Positions 1 to 9,814 of a DNA stretch of 64,000 nt are shown here, piece by piece. The notes under the pieces were generated by a model. The model was given only the letters and a program-made list of their open reading frames with translations, was not told where the DNA came from and made no database searches. A program made the position numbers and the translations under genes. The DNA is from Croceicoccus gelatinilyticus (lineage in GTDB: Bacteria; Pseudomonadota; Alphaproteobacteria; Sphingomonadales; Sphingomonadaceae): assembly GCF_018398395.1 (NCBI RefSeq), contig NZ_JAHCBF010000005.1, positions 1-64,000 of the forward strand, in the 5' to 3' direction. Every line of letters starts with the position of its first letter. Positions within the stretch are counted from its first letter, which is position 1.

Positions 1-3000
1 AACGGCGGCGCGGATACGGCCTTCACGGTCGAGATCAACGACGACGGCACGCTCACCGTCACGCAGTACGCAGCGCTCGAGCACACCGATGCGACCGACG
101 ACAACGACACGCTGGATCTTGCCGGCCTGATCGACGCCACGGTCACGATCACTGACAACGACGGCGATACTGACAGCGGCACGGTCGCAGTTGGCGCAGC
201 GGTCACCTTCTACGATGACGGCCCGGCAGTGACCAACGCCACGGCAATTGTCGACGACGACGGGCTGACCGTTGCCGCGGACGACAGTGCTTTGGGCGAC
301 GATGTTGGCGGTTCGGGCGGCGACCAGACCCTGTTCGAAGGTACGCTAGACGTAAGCTTCGGCGCGGACGGCGGTTCGGTTTCCTTCTTCGACGACATGA
401 ACGGTGAAACGGCCGTGATCGGTCAGGAAACGGTGACGTACTACTTCAACGGCGGTGTTCTTTACGCAGAGATCACCACCAGCGACGATGCGACCCGTCT
501 GAACACGGACCTGTTCTCGGTCACGCTCGACGAGGCGAACGGTGACTTTGCCGTGCAGCTGTTGCAGAATGTTCTGCACACTGACGACGGCACTGATACC
601 GAGAACAACGCTTCGGCGACCTTGGACTTCACCGCGACGGACAACGACGGTGACACCGCGTCGGGCACCCTGCAGATCAGCTTTGACGACGATATTCCGG
701 TGTTTGAAGCGAAGACTGCGGCGTATCGTACAGATCCCGATAACGCCCCCAACACCTTCGTCGGCGACTTTGAGTACTCGATCGGTGCGGACAGCTACAA
801 CACGTACGATACGGCAGAGAACTTCGAGATCGATCTGACTGCGTTCAGCGGCACGGTCGGCGGCGGGGCGATCCTGATCGACGACTCGACCTATGCCGAT
901 GGCATCCAGTTCGTGTCGGCAAGCGCGACGACCGAAGTCTACAACATCTACTTCAGCTACGCTCCGAACCCGGGTGAGCCGCAGACGGGCGATAACGATG
1001 TCGCCACCTTTGCGACCGTTACGTTCGACAAGGCGAATGGTGAATATTCGGTTGTGCTTGACGCTCCGATCCAGAGCTATTCGATCGACACGGTGCAGTC
1101 GGACTCGACGATCGCGTTTTACAACAGCCCGGGCAACCCGTTTAACGGGGCCGGTCAGTTTGAAATTGCGAACGCCGCTTTCGACAGCGATTTCTACGCC
1201 CAGTTCACGAGTGTCTACAACAACCTCGCGCTAGCGGCTGATGGACAGTTTACCGGACAGCTCGGCTATGTCGCCATCTCTTCGACCGCAATCGGTGTGA
1301 ACGGAAACGCGATCCAGCCAGGCGAAATGCTCGATTTCATGTTCTACAATGCCGATCCGGGCGGTCAGCCGGGTGCCACTGACGCGCTGACCACTGCCGT
1401 CGGCACCTACTTCCTGCTGGACCAGTACAACGGCGAAGACGTGGTCGTGGTCCTCAAGATCGCGGATCCGGCAGACCCGTCCAACTATCAGTCCGTATCC
1501 CTTATCGTGGACGCAGCGGACATCTTCACCCCTGGTGATGATGCAGGGGCACCGTATCCGACGCTTACGGGCAACCAGGCCCTGATTGTCATCGAGCAGG
1601 ACGACTACATCAACTTGGACGGCATTCCGGACAATTATCAAATCGTAGGCGTCCAGCTGGTCACTTCGACCGAGGGCCTCAGCGGCACGGCTTATGAATT
1701 CAACGGTGACCTCAACGCCTTCGACAATGATCCGACATCATTCACGACTGCAAACAACAGTCGCACGAACGATCAAGACGTGATTAAAATCCTCGATATC
1801 GGCGTCATTCGCGAAACCGAAAACTCGGAATCGCTTTCGCTCGATCTCGACGTCACGGTCACTGACAGCGATGGTGACAGCTTCAACCAGACGCTGTTCG
1901 TCAATCCGGCCGTTGTGCCGCCGGTCGTTCTCGACCTTGACGGTGACGGTGTCGAACTCGTCGGCCTCGATGCAAGCGAGATGTACGATTACGGCAACGG
2001 CGCAGTTCATACCGCGTGGGTTGGCGGTGAAGACGGCATCCTGTTCCACGACACGGACGGCAACGGTGCCGTTTCGGGCGCGGAAGAGTTCGTCTTCGGT
2101 AGCGACGGCGTAACCGATCTGGCCGCCATTGCCGCCGAATACGACAGCAATGAAGATGGCGTGCTGTCCGGCGCAGAACTGAACGACTTCGGGGTCTGGA
2201 TGGCTGACGGTTCGGTTGCCACGGTCGAAAGCCTCGGCATCACCGAGATTTCGCTCACCACCGACAGCCAGGGCTACCGCGCGGCAGATGGCGACGCGAT
2301 CGTCTTTGGCGAAGGCAGCTTCGTCATGGATGGCGAAGAGCATGTTCTGGCCGACGTAGGCTTTGCGACCTCGGAGTATGAAGGCGAACTAAGCGACAGC
2401 CAGGTCCGCCAGGCCGAAGCCGCGCTGCTTGCCGCAGCGGTGCCCGGCCTGCTGGTTTCGGCTGCTCTCGACACCACCCCGCTTTTCGATGCTCCGGAAA
2501 TGGTTAATTTCGAGCCAACGGACATCGATTTCGCCATGGCTGTTAACGCGATCACTCCGGTCGACGTCGAATTGTCACATGTCTCGCCCATGGCGAACAT
2601 GCCTGAACTGACGGAAACCGGCGCGATGCCCGAAAGCAGCAACCACTTCTCCGATGACGCCGCCTCGGCTTCGCGCTCCACCTTCAACGCCGCGAATGAC
2701 GCGCCGAAGATGGACGCTGCCGACCTTGGTCAGTCGTCCGAAGCAGGTGCAGATTTCGGCGGCGCGAGCCACGCGGCAAGCGGCGGCGTCAGCGGTGATG
2801 TCCTCGAAGCTCTTCTCAACATTGGCGTACCTGCCGGTGACGATAGCGAGGGCGTTCAGGGCAACGGCGCAATGGATGCCGTGCGCGTCGCACTGCAGGA
2901 AGTTACAGCGACAGACGACATCTCTGCGCTGGTGAACCATGTTGTTGACAACGCTCCGGAAACGGCTCAGCACGGTCCGGTAGGAACCGAGATCATGGAA

Positions 3001-3099
3001 GCGCTGCTGAACAGTGGGGTTGCAGGGCATCACTTCCAGATGGCCGCACTGCCGGATGGAGCGGATGACGCCGCCAACCTTGCAGTGGCAGCAGCCTGA
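1..3099 (+). CDS. Giant repeat adhesin, type I secretion substrate (C-terminal part, 5' end outside window)
   Basis: The frame is open from base 1, so this is the last 1032 residues of a longer protein. The first ~235 residues hold the tail of one and a full copy of a second Asp/Gly-rich beta-sandwich repeat. Each ends in a TDNDGD(T)xSGT motif, which fits the DUF5801/T1SS-143 type repeats of large secreted adhesins. Around residues 640-730 come Ca-binding-like loops (DLDGDGVEL, DTDGNGAVSG, DSNEDGVLSG), a cap common in alphaproteobacterial repeat proteins. The tail is Ala-rich and repeats an E(A)LLN(I/S)GV motif about 60 residues apart. No classic RTX GGxGxD nonapeptide array is visible. The secretion genes directly downstream support export as a cell-surface or released adhesin. 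Family assignment is by motif; adhesin function is inferred. Confidence 0.8.
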   Translation, partial: NGGADTAFTVEINDDGTLTVTQYAALEHTDATDDNDTLDLAGLIDATVTITDNDGDTDSGTVAVGAAVTFYDDGPAVTNATAIVDDDGLTVAADDSALGDDVGGSGGDQTLFEGTLDVSFGADGGSVSFFDDMNGETAVIGQETVTYYFNGGVLYAEITTSDDATRLNTDLFSVTLDEANGDFAVQLLQNVLHTDDGTDTENNASATLDFTATDNDGDTASGTLQISFDDDIPVFEAKTAAYRTDPDNAPNTFVGDFEYSIGADSYNTYDTAENFEIDLTAFSGTVGGGAILIDDSTYADGIQFVSASATTEVYNIYFSYAPNPGEPQTGDNDVATFATVTFDKANGEYSVVLDAPIQSYSIDTVQSDSTIAFYNSPGNPFNGAGQFEIANAAFDSDFYAQFTSVYNNLALAADGQFTGQLGYVAISSTAIGVNGNAIQPGEMLDFMFYNADPGGQPGATDALTTAVGTYFLLDQYNGEDVVVVLKIADPADPSNYQSVSLIVDAADIFTPGDDAGAPYPTLTGNQALIVIEQDDYINLDGIPDNYQIVGVQLVTSTEGLSGTAYEFNGDLNAFDNDPTSFTTANNSRTNDQDVIKILDIGVIRETENSESLSLDLDVTVTDSDGDSFNQTLFVNPAVVPPVVLDLDGDGVELVGLDASEMYDYGNGAVHTAWVGGEDGILFHDTDGNGAVSGAEEFVFGSDGVTDLAAIAAEYDSNEDGVLSGAELNDFGVWMADGSVATVESLGITEISLTTDSQGYRAADGDAIVFGEGSFVMDGEEHVLADVGFATSEYEGELSDSQVRQAEAALLAAAVPGLLVSAALDTTPLFDAPEMVNFEPTDIDFAMAVNAITPVDVELSHVSPMANMPELTETGAMPESSNHFSDDAASASRSTFNAANDAPKMDAADLGQSSEAGADFGGASHAASGGVSGDVLEALLNIGVPAGDDSEGVQGNGAMDAVRVALQEVTATDDISALVNHVVDNAPETAQHGPVGTEIMEALLNSGVAGHHFQMAALPDGADDAANLAVAAA

Positions 3100-3130
3100 T
3101 AAAGTTCTTGGGGTAATAGGGGGCCTTAAA

Positions 3131-3826
3131 ATGAAAACCTGGCAAGTCCTCGCGGGCGCATCTGTCCTTGCGACGGTCGTAACCATGCCTGCATTCGCGC
3201 AGGAAGCTGTCGACCTCCAGTCGCTGGACGACGATACGCTCCGCTCGGAGTTGGAAATGCGGTACGAAGCATCGCTCGCTGCGACGCTTGATCCCGCGAT
3301 CGTGAACTCGACCGACACTCGCTACATGTGGGCGTCCGAGGCGAAGGTGCAGTGCGCCATCGCGATCGGGTTCATGAAGAATGACCTGCGCGACGCGGAT
3401 TCCATTCGTAAATGCGACGCGGCTTATCTGCGTTGGATGACGCCGCCGGCACCGCCGCCGCCGCCTCCCCCGCCGCCGCCGCCCGCCGTCTGCAACACTG
3501 GCAACTTCATCGTGTTCTTCGACTGGGATTCGGCCGAGATCACGCCTGAAGCGGCCAATACACTCGACAGCGCGATTGCGGGCCTTGCCGATTGCTCGAC
3601 CGTTTCGATCACGCTGGGCGGCTATACCGACACCTCAGGTTCGGACAGCTACAACATGGGCCTGGCCGGTCGTCGTAACGACTCCGTTTCGTCCTACCTC
3701 ACCTCGCGCGGTGTGATGGATGGCGACATCTCCAGCTCCGCTTTTGGTGAAACGAACCTGCGCGTTCCGACTGCGGACGGCGTCCGCGAGCTTCAGAACC
3801 GCCGCGTCGAAATCAACGTCCAGTAA
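3131..3826 (+). CDS. OmpA-family outer-membrane/peptidoglycan-binding protein
   Basis: 231 aa starting at the ATG at 3131. The longer open frame begins inside the adhesin gene and would bury the signal peptide. An N-terminal signal peptide (MKTWQVLAGASVLATVVTMPAFAQ) precedes a ~75-residue region with two Cys, then an uninterrupted run of 11 prolines. The C-terminal ~110 residues are an OmpA-like domain (VFFDWDSAEITPEA, GYTDTSGSDSYN, GRRNDSV, LQNRRVEI). Family knowledge: such domains bind peptidoglycan non-covalently. The gene lies 31 nt after the adhesin and 12 nt before the TolC homologue, so it is probably co-transcribed with the secretion system and may anchor the channel or adhesin at the envelope. 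That role is inference. The polyproline run would need EF-P for efficient translation. Confidence 0.88.
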   Translation: MKTWQVLAGASVLATVVTMPAFAQEAVDLQSLDDDTLRSELEMRYEASLAATLDPAIVNSTDTRYMWASEAKVQCAIAIGFMKNDLRDADSIRKCDAAYLRWMTPPAPPPPPPPPPPPAVCNTGNFIVFFDWDSAEITPEAANTLDSAIAGLADCSTVSITLGGYTDTSGSDSYNMGLAGRRNDSVSSYLTSRGVMDGDISSSAFGETNLRVPTADGVRELQNRRVEINVQ

Positions 3827-3838
3827 GGGGGGACGGAC

Positions 3839-5239
3839 ATGAAGACCTATCTTAAGTTCGCCGCCGTAGCCGCAGGCCTTCTAAGCGCCTCGGTGTCCGG
3901 CACTGCCCTTGCACAGGGCGCACCGATCTCGCTTGGCGAAGCTGTCGCCGTCGGCGTCGATTCCAATCCGGAAATCAGCCAGGCGCAGATGAACAAGGAA
4001 GCTATCCAGTTTGAGCGTAAGCAGGCCCAAGGCCTCTATGCGCCGCGCGTGGACATCGAAGGCAACATCGGTGCCCGCAAGCTGGAAAACCCGACCCGCC
4101 GCTCGCTCGGCATTTCGGACGACTGGCTCTACCCAAAGGAAGCGCAAGTCCGCGTCGACTGGACCGTGATCGACTTTGGCCGCCGCCGTGGTGAACTGCT
4201 ACGTCAGGCTTCGCGCGTCGACGGTGCTTCGCTCCGCGTTCTCGAACGTTCGGAATTCGTCGCCCTGCAGATTGCGCGTCAGTACCTCGACGTCATGCTT
4301 CAGCAGCGCGTCATGGCCGCATCGATGGACAACACCGGTTTCCATCGCGAATTGGTCGGCAGCCTGAACCAGGGTGTCGAACAGGGCTCGATCTCTATCG
4401 CTGACCGTCAGCAGGCAGAGGAACGCCTTCAGGCCGCCCTCATCCGCGAAGCCGAAGCCGCCGAAACGCTGCAGAACGCCAAGATCCGCCTGCAGTCGCT
4501 GACCGGCCTGTCGATCGACAATGTCATGACTCCGCCGGACCTGTCGGCCATGCTGCCGCCCAGCGAAGCGGACGCCATCGGTCTCGCCCGCACGCGCAAT
4601 CCGCTCGTGCTCGAAGCAAAGGCTGACGTTGACGCGGCACGGGCCCTTGCCGATAGCGCAAAGGGTGACCTGCTGCCCACGATCGGTGTCGAGGCCTATG
4701 CCCGCACCGGTGAAGACATCGACGGGTTCCGTGGCAACACCAACGACCTGATGGCCCGCGCTTACCTGCGCTGGAACATCTTCGACGGCGGTATCAACCA
4801 CGCCAAGTACCAGGAAATGGTCCGCCGTTCGAGCGAGGCCCGCTTCCGCCTTCACACGCGTGAGCGTGAGGCCGAGGAAGACGTCCGCATGGCGTGGAAC
4901 GGCCTTGAAACGCAGCGCCGCATTGTCGGCGAACTCGCTACGCAGAGCACAGTCACCGACAACCTGCTGGATTCCTACCAGAGCCAGTTCAACGTCGGCC
5001 GCCGCTCACTGCTCGACGTGCTCGATGCGCAGAACACGCGTTACAATGTGCAGGTCCGCCTGGAGACTGCGCGTTTCTCGGAAATTTTCGCACAGTACCA
5101 AACTCTGGCAGCTACCAATCGCTTCCTTGAAGCGCTCTCGGTTCCGCCGCACTATGGTGCCGGTGAAAACGAACGCGAACGTTTCGACTACGGTCCGCAC
5201 ATCCCGGCCGAGCGCGAAAGCCGCGTCTATCCGAAGTAA
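3839..5239 (+). CDS. TolC-family outer-membrane channel of the type I secretion system
   Basis: 466 aa with a cleavable signal peptide ending in ALAQG. The mature part starts with the ISLGEAVAVGVDSNPEI motif typical of the TolC/LapE outer-membrane efflux family. It shows two homologous halves of long amphipathic helices; the second includes WNIFDGG and a GRRSLLDVLDAQN motif, both characteristic of the family. A purine-rich ribosome site (GGGGGGACGG) sits just before the ATG. The protein should form the trimeric outer-membrane duct for the adhesin encoded upstream. It ends 39 nt before the ABC transporter gene, separated by a perfect hairpin. Family is confident; the substrate is inferred from context. 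Confidence 0.93.
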   Translation: MKTYLKFAAVAAGLLSASVSGTALAQGAPISLGEAVAVGVDSNPEISQAQMNKEAIQFERKQAQGLYAPRVDIEGNIGARKLENPTRRSLGISDDWLYPKEAQVRVDWTVIDFGRRRGELLRQASRVDGASLRVLERSEFVALQIARQYLDVMLQQRVMAASMDNTGFHRELVGSLNQGVEQGSISIADRQQAEERLQAALIREAEAAETLQNAKIRLQSLTGLSIDNVMTPPDLSAMLPPSEADAIGLARTRNPLVLEAKADVDAARALADSAKGDLLPTIGVEAYARTGEDIDGFRGNTNDLMARAYLRWNIFDGGINHAKYQEMVRRSSEARFRLHTREREAEEDVRMAWNGLETQRRIVGELATQSTVTDNLLDSYQSQFNVGRRSLLDVLDAQNTRYNVQVRLETARFSEIFAQYQTLAATNRFLEALSVPPHYGAGENERERFDYGPHIPAERESRVYPK

Positions 5240-5262
5240 GGGAACTGCCGCGCGCAGTTCCC
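5240..5262 (+). other. Perfect intergenic hairpin between the TolC and ABC genes
   Basis: A 9-bp perfect inverted repeat (GGGAACTGC / GCAGTTCCC) flanks a CGCGC loop, immediately after the TolC stop codon and 16 nt before the ABC transporter start. There is no T-tract, so it is unlikely to be a full intrinsic terminator. A role in mRNA processing, stability or expression ratio within the operon is possible but unproven. Confidence 0.6.
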
Positions 5263-5278
5263 GGGATCGAGGTCTTCG

Positions 5279-7450
5279 ATGAATTCCGCTGCGCCGGAGA
5301 AGTTTGAACTACCCCCGCAGGCCGCGGGGGAACAGCAGGCCAGGCAGGTCGATCCGCTGATCGTCTGCCTGGCCCGGCTTGCCCGTCATTTCGACACGCC
5401 ATTCGCGCCGGCGACACTGGCCTCATCGTTGGCATTCGCAGCCGACGGCACCCTGCCCTGGCATCAGGCAAAACCTGCGCTCGATTTGCTCGGCCTCAAT
5501 CATGACGAGAGCCCGGCAAAGCGCCTGCCGGTCGCCAAGTCCTATTATCCGCTGATCCTGCGCGACGCCGCGGGCGAACTGACAGTCCTGTTGGAGCGCG
5601 AAGGCGACGATGTCCTCGCCTGGCGACCGGGCGATAGCGCCGACAGCTGGCAGCCGGTTAGCCAATTCAATGGCGCCGCCCCTTTCACGCTGCTCTCCGT
5701 CGAAGGTGATCCGTCGACCTTGCGCGATGCCGGGCAACCTTGGCATCAGCGCGCACGCAGCCACTGGTTCTGGTCCGAAATCGCACGCCGGCGTCGTGAG
5801 TTCTGGCCGGTCATTACCGCTTCGGTCATAATCAACCTGCTGGCGGTCGCGCTGCCGATCTTCACGATGAACGTCTACGATCGCGTCATCCCGAACCAGG
5901 CCACGGCCAGCCTGTGGGTCCTTGCGATCGGTGTGTTTATTGCCTTCACGCTCGAGTTCGCCCTGCGCAAGGCGCGGACGAACGTTCTGGACGAGATCAG
6001 CCGCGACCTCGACATCAGCCTTTCGCAAAAGATCTATTCGCGCGTGATGTCCATGCCGCTTGCGGCGAAGACGGGGCACACGGGCAACCTCGTGGCGCGG
6101 GTGAGCGAATATTCCGTCGTACGCGATTTCTTCGCATCGACGACCATCGTGCTGATGGTCGACGTGCTGTTTCTGTTCATTTTCATCGGCTTCATCGCGA
6201 TCATTGCCGGCCCGCTGGCCCTGATTCCGCTCGTCGTGATTACCGGCATGATCCTCCTCGGCATCCGGCTACAGCGAAAGATCACCGATAGCGCGCGCGA
6301 CGCACAGGCCGACTACGGCCTTCAACAAACGCAACTGGTCGAATCCATCGCCGGTCTCGAAACCCTGAAGAGCATTGCTGGCGAAGGAGAAATGCTGGGC
6401 CGCTGGCGGCGCATTTCCGATATGGCAAGCCGGTCGCAGAAGCGCCTTCGCGAAGTCAACGCGACCGCCATCGGCGCTGCCTCGACGTTCCAGCAGGTGT
6501 CGACGATCTCGCTCGTTATCGGCGGATATTACCTCTTCGATGCCGGCATCATTTCAATGGGTGCGATCATTGCCATCGTCATGCTCGCCTCACGCGCACT
6601 CGCACCGGCAGGGCAACTTGCTTACCTTCTGACCCGTTGGAAACAGGCCAGCGAAACCCTCGATTCCATCGAACACCTTTGGGACGGAGAGGATGAGCGG
6701 AAAATGGGCAGCAGCGCCCTGCCCCCTCAGGTCCGCAGCGCCAATGTCCGTCTTCAAAACGTGAACTTCGCCTATCCGGGATCGAGCGTTCCCTCGCTGA
6801 AGGACATCAATCTCACGATCCGGCCTGGTGAACGCATTGCCATTATCGGGCGTGTCGCTGCCGGAAAATCCACACTGGGCCGGGTAATTTGCGGGCTGTT
6901 TCAGCCTGACGAAGGGGCAGTCCTGATCGACGGCATAGATGCGCGCCAGTATCGACCGCACGACATCCGCCGCAATTTCCGCTTCGTCGCTCAGGATTCG
7001 AACCTGTTTTCGGGTACGATCAAGGACAACTTGGCCCTCGCAGGCAGCCGGGCGAGCGAGCAGCAGCTGATCGCAGCCCTGCGTAAAGTCGGGGCAGACC
7101 GCTTCCTTTCGCGCGATGCAGGCGGTTTCGACCGGACCGTCGGCGAAGGCGGCCGGTCTCTTTCGGGCGGACAGCGAAATTTTCTTGCCCTCGCACGCGC
7201 GTTCGTTTCGCCGAGTCAGTTGCTTTTCATGGACGAGCCTACGGGCGCGATGGATGCCCAGACCGAAATGCTGTTTATCGACTCACTGTCACAAAGCCTG
7301 ACACCTTCGCAGACGCTGGTTGTAGCGACTCATCGTCCCGCGCTATTTGCATTGTGTGACAGGGTCATAGTCGTGAACGACGGCCAGATTGTCGCCGATG
7401 GCAAGAAGGAAGAGGTCATCAAGAGTGCCGGTATCGACACCCGCAGCTAA
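5279..7450 (+). CDS. Type I secretion ABC transporter (LapB/LssB-like, ATPase-permease)
   Basis: 723 aa. Residues ~20-150 look like a C39-like domain without the DCG catalytic cysteine motif, as in LapB-type exporters that thread large unfolded substrates. Residues ~160-440 are a six-helix ABC membrane domain. The nucleotide-binding domain follows, with Walker [10 protein letters not shown] (~residue 523), signature LSGGQ (~628), Walker B LLFMDEP (~647) and H-loop ATHR (~685). It works with the TolC homologue upstream and the HlyD adaptor downstream to export the adhesin in one step. The end overlaps the next gene by 26 nt. Family assignment is firm; the degenerate peptidase domain argues against leader-peptide cleavage. 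Confidence 0.95.
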   Translation: MNSAAPEKFELPPQAAGEQQARQVDPLIVCLARLARHFDTPFAPATLASSLAFAADGTLPWHQAKPALDLLGLNHDESPAKRLPVAKSYYPLILRDAAGELTVLLEREGDDVLAWRPGDSADSWQPVSQFNGAAPFTLLSVEGDPSTLRDAGQPWHQRARSHWFWSEIARRRREFWPVITASVIINLLAVALPIFTMNVYDRVIPNQATASLWVLAIGVFIAFTLEFALRKARTNVLDEISRDLDISLSQKIYSRVMSMPLAAKTGHTGNLVARVSEYSVVRDFFASTTIVLMVDVLFLFIFIGFIAIIAGPLALIPLVVITGMILLGIRLQRKITDSARDAQADYGLQQTQLVESIAGLETLKSIAGEGEMLGRWRRISDMASRSQKRLREVNATAIGAASTFQQVSTISLVIGGYYLFDAGIISMGAIIAIVMLASRALAPAGQLAYLLTRWKQASETLDSIEHLWDGEDERKMGSSALPPQVRSANVRLQNVNFAYPGSSVPSLKDINLTIRPGERIAIIGRVAAGKSTLGRVICGLFQPDEGAVLIDGIDARQYRPHDIRRNFRFVAQDSNLFSGTIKDNLALAGSRASEQQLIAALRKVGADRFLSRDAGGFDRTVGEGGRSLSGGQRNFLALARAFVSPSQLLFMDEPTGAMDAQTEMLFIDSLSQSLTPSQTLVVATHRPALFALCDRVIVVNDGQIVADGKKEEVIKSAGIDTRS

Positions 7451-8519
7451 GCCCGGCTCTGCCGAGGCAAGTGCGAAGCGCCGCTTCGGCGTTCGCGCAC
7501 TGCTGCTTGGCGTCCTTGTCACTGCACCTGTGCTGGTACTGACCGGCACTACCATCATGCCCGGCGGGCTCACCGGCGAGGCACAGGCTGTTCCGATCAA
7601 GGTGGACCGCGTTACCGCGCAAAAACGCGCCGTCGCTGCCCTGACCGAGGGCGACAAGACCGAATTGGTCGCCAAGGGAGACAGCGCGATCGAGCGTAAT
7701 GCAGGCATCCGCTTCTCCGATCTGCCGATCGAGAAAATGCGCGGATTCAAGCCTGCCAGCGTGCCCGTAAACGCCGAACGCTGCCTTACACAGGCGATCT
7801 ACTACGAAGCCGGTTTCGAACCTGAAGAGGGCAAACGTGCCGTCGCGCAGGTGGTCTTGAACCGCGTTAGCCACCCCGCCTATCCCAATTCGGTCTGCGG
7901 CGTGGTCTATCAAGGTTCCGATCAGCGCGTCTGCCAATTCAGCTTTACTTGCGACGGATCGCTCGGACGGCGTCCGGCTGCCGGCGCCTGGGCTCAGGCA
8001 GGCCGTGTGGCGCGTTCGGCCCTTGCCGGCCATGTTGAAGACAGCGTCGGATCGGCCACACATTACCATGCCGATTATGTGGTGCCGCGCTGGGCCTATT
8101 CGCTAGGTAAGGTTCGGCAGCTTGGCCGTCACATCTTCTATCGCTTCAACGGTTCTCTGGGCCGCTCGCAGGCTTTCAGCGCGCGTTATACCGCGCGGGA
8201 AACGATACCGAGCATTCGCTTGGCCGAAGTAGACGAAGGTCTCGATACCTCCACCGGTCTCTATGAGAACGGCCTGACCATCGCACCTGACGTTAAGGAC
8301 CGGCACGCACAGTCCGATATCGGCGGCCGTCTGGACACGACCAAGGGGTGGCGCCTCGAACTGCCCAAGACGGGCAAATATCGTCAACTCGTCGCCAAGC
8401 ACGGCGAAGCTGAGGCAGATGCGAAGCCGCCCGTGGCTGCTGCTACTGCCGAAACTGGCATGGCAAGGCCCGGTCTAGTCACCGACCTTGATACGGAAAG
8501 CGCGGATCCAGGCGCATGA
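7425..8519 (+). CDS. SleB-type cell-wall hydrolase inside the secretion operon
   Basis: 364 aa from the GTG at 7425, chosen because an AGGAAGAGG ribosome site lies 9 nt upstream. An ATG at 7398 and a TTG at 7389 are alternatives without such a site. A basic N-terminus and one hydrophobic segment (~residues 25-43) suggest an inner-membrane anchor or signal. Residues ~118-235 match the SleB/Hydrolase_2 family: [41 protein letters not shown], and a [13 protein letters not shown] stretch. Family members cut peptidoglycan. The gene overlaps the ABC gene by 26 nt and the HlyD gene by 4 nt (ATGA), so it is embedded in the export operon. It may open the wall for assembly of the trans-envelope channel; that is inference. 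Confidence 0.87.
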   Translation: MPVSTPAAKPGSAEASAKRRFGVRALLLGVLVTAPVLVLTGTTIMPGGLTGEAQAVPIKVDRVTAQKRAVAALTEGDKTELVAKGDSAIERNAGIRFSDLPIEKMRGFKPASVPVNAERCLTQAIYYEAGFEPEEGKRAVAQVVLNRVSHPAYPNSVCGVVYQGSDQRVCQFSFTCDGSLGRRPAAGAWAQAGRVARSALAGHVEDSVGSATHYHADYVVPRWAYSLGKVRQLGRHIFYRFNGSLGRSQAFSARYTARETIPSIRLAEVDEGLDTSTGLYENGLTIAPDVKDRHAQSDIGGRLDTTKGWRLELPKTGKYRQLVAKHGEAEADAKPPVAAATAETGMARPGLVTDLDTESADPGA

Positions 8520-9787
8520 TCGCAAAAATGAAGGCACGGTGGGAGCGGCTCGATGCGAGCCGCAGGCTGATCGTCGCAGCGGCAATCGGGATATTCCTGC
8601 TGCTCATCTGGGCCGCTTTCGCTCCGCTTGACGACATCACGCGCGGTCAAGGCAAAGTCATCCCGAATAGCAAGGTCCAGGTCGTGCAGGCCGCGGACCC
8701 AGCGACAGTCGATGAAATCCTTGTCCAGAACGGCGAACAGGTGAAACGCGGCCAGCTTCTCGTCCGACTGAACGACAGCGAAAGCGCAAGCCAGCTTGGC
8801 CAGCTTCAGACCGAGACCAGTCGCCTCTCCGCTCGCGCGGAACGCCTCCGTCAGGAAGCGTCAGGCGAAGGTGCCGGATGTGAACCCGGTAGCGTGTGTG
8901 CTGAAGAACAGCGTCTGCAACAGGTCCGCCTCGCCGCGGCCCGCAGCCGTCAGACAGCCTTGGCCGCAGCGGTCGAACAGCGTCGCCGCGATCTGCGTGA
9001 GGGTGAAGCCACGGCCACGTCGTTGGAGAGCAACCTGAAGCTGGCGCAGGAGCAAGTGAACATGCTGACCCCGCTGGCCAAGCAGGGCATCGTGCCGCAA
9101 ACCGAACTTCTGACTGCACAGCGCGACGTCGTGGACATTCAAGGCCGCCTCGCCGCCGCTCGCCAAGGCGTCCAGCGCGCCCGCGCCGCCGTCAGTCAGG
9201 CTCAGGCCGATCTTTCGAGTGCGCAGTTGGATTTCCAGCAGCAAGCACTCAACGAACGAAGTGAACTGGCGACCCGCATTGCCGTGAATGAGGAATCGAT
9301 CAAGGGCGCGGAAGCACGCGTCTCGCGTAACGAATTGCGCGCGCCGGTCGACGGCATCGTGAACGACCTGCAGGTCTCTACTGTCGGCGGTTTTGTGTCA
9401 CCGGGCGAGACGATCATGCAGGTCGTGCCTACGGGTGACCGACTTCTGGTCGAGGCGAAAATTCGGCCTTCCGACATCGCTTTCATCAAGGTTGGTGATC
9501 CAGCCAATGTGAAAGTCACCGCCTTCGATTTCTCGATCTACGGCGGGCTTCGCGGCAAAGTCCGTCAGGTCAGCGCGGACAGCGTCTACGACGAAGATCT
9601 GCGCGAAAGCTTCTACCTTGCCCAGATCGAGACCGACCGCGCCTATATCGCGCATGGCGGGCAGAAGCTGGCGATCATGCCCGGCATGATTTGCGAGGTG
9701 GAGATCATCACCGGCCGCAAGAGCGTGCTGCGTTATCTGCTGAAGCCCATCACTCGCGGGCTGGATACGGCGCTGACTGAAAAGTAA
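8516..9787 (+). CDS. HlyD-family periplasmic adaptor of the type I secretion system
   Basis: 423 aa. A single transmembrane helix (residues ~17-37, [21 protein letters not shown]) is followed by a half-lipoyl domain, a long coiled coil (~residues 85-265, rich in Gln/Arg/Ala heptads), the second lipoyl half ([15 protein letters not shown]) and a C-terminal beta-barrel. This is the membrane-fusion-protein layout (LapC/HlyD/PrtE type). The start overlaps the SleB stop as ATGA, implying translational coupling. It should link the ABC transporter to the TolC homologue. The gene ends 27 nt before the convergent LapG-like gene. Confidence 0.95.
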   Translation: MIAKMKARWERLDASRRLIVAAAIGIFLLLIWAAFAPLDDITRGQGKVIPNSKVQVVQAADPATVDEILVQNGEQVKRGQLLVRLNDSESASQLGQLQTETSRLSARAERLRQEASGEGAGCEPGSVCAEEQRLQQVRLAAARSRQTALAAAVEQRRRDLREGEATATSLESNLKLAQEQVNMLTPLAKQGIVPQTELLTAQRDVVDIQGRLAAARQGVQRARAAVSQAQADLSSAQLDFQQQALNERSELATRIAVNEESIKGAEARVSRNELRAPVDGIVNDLQVSTVGGFVSPGETIMQVVPTGDRLLVEAKIRPSDIAFIKVGDPANVKVTAFDFSIYGGLRGKVRQVSADSVYDEDLRESFYLAQIETDRAYIAHGGQKLAIMPGMICEVEIITGRKSVLRYLLKPITRGLDTALTEK

Positions 9788-9814
9788 TCCGCGCCGCACT
9801 GGCGCCGGACCTGC

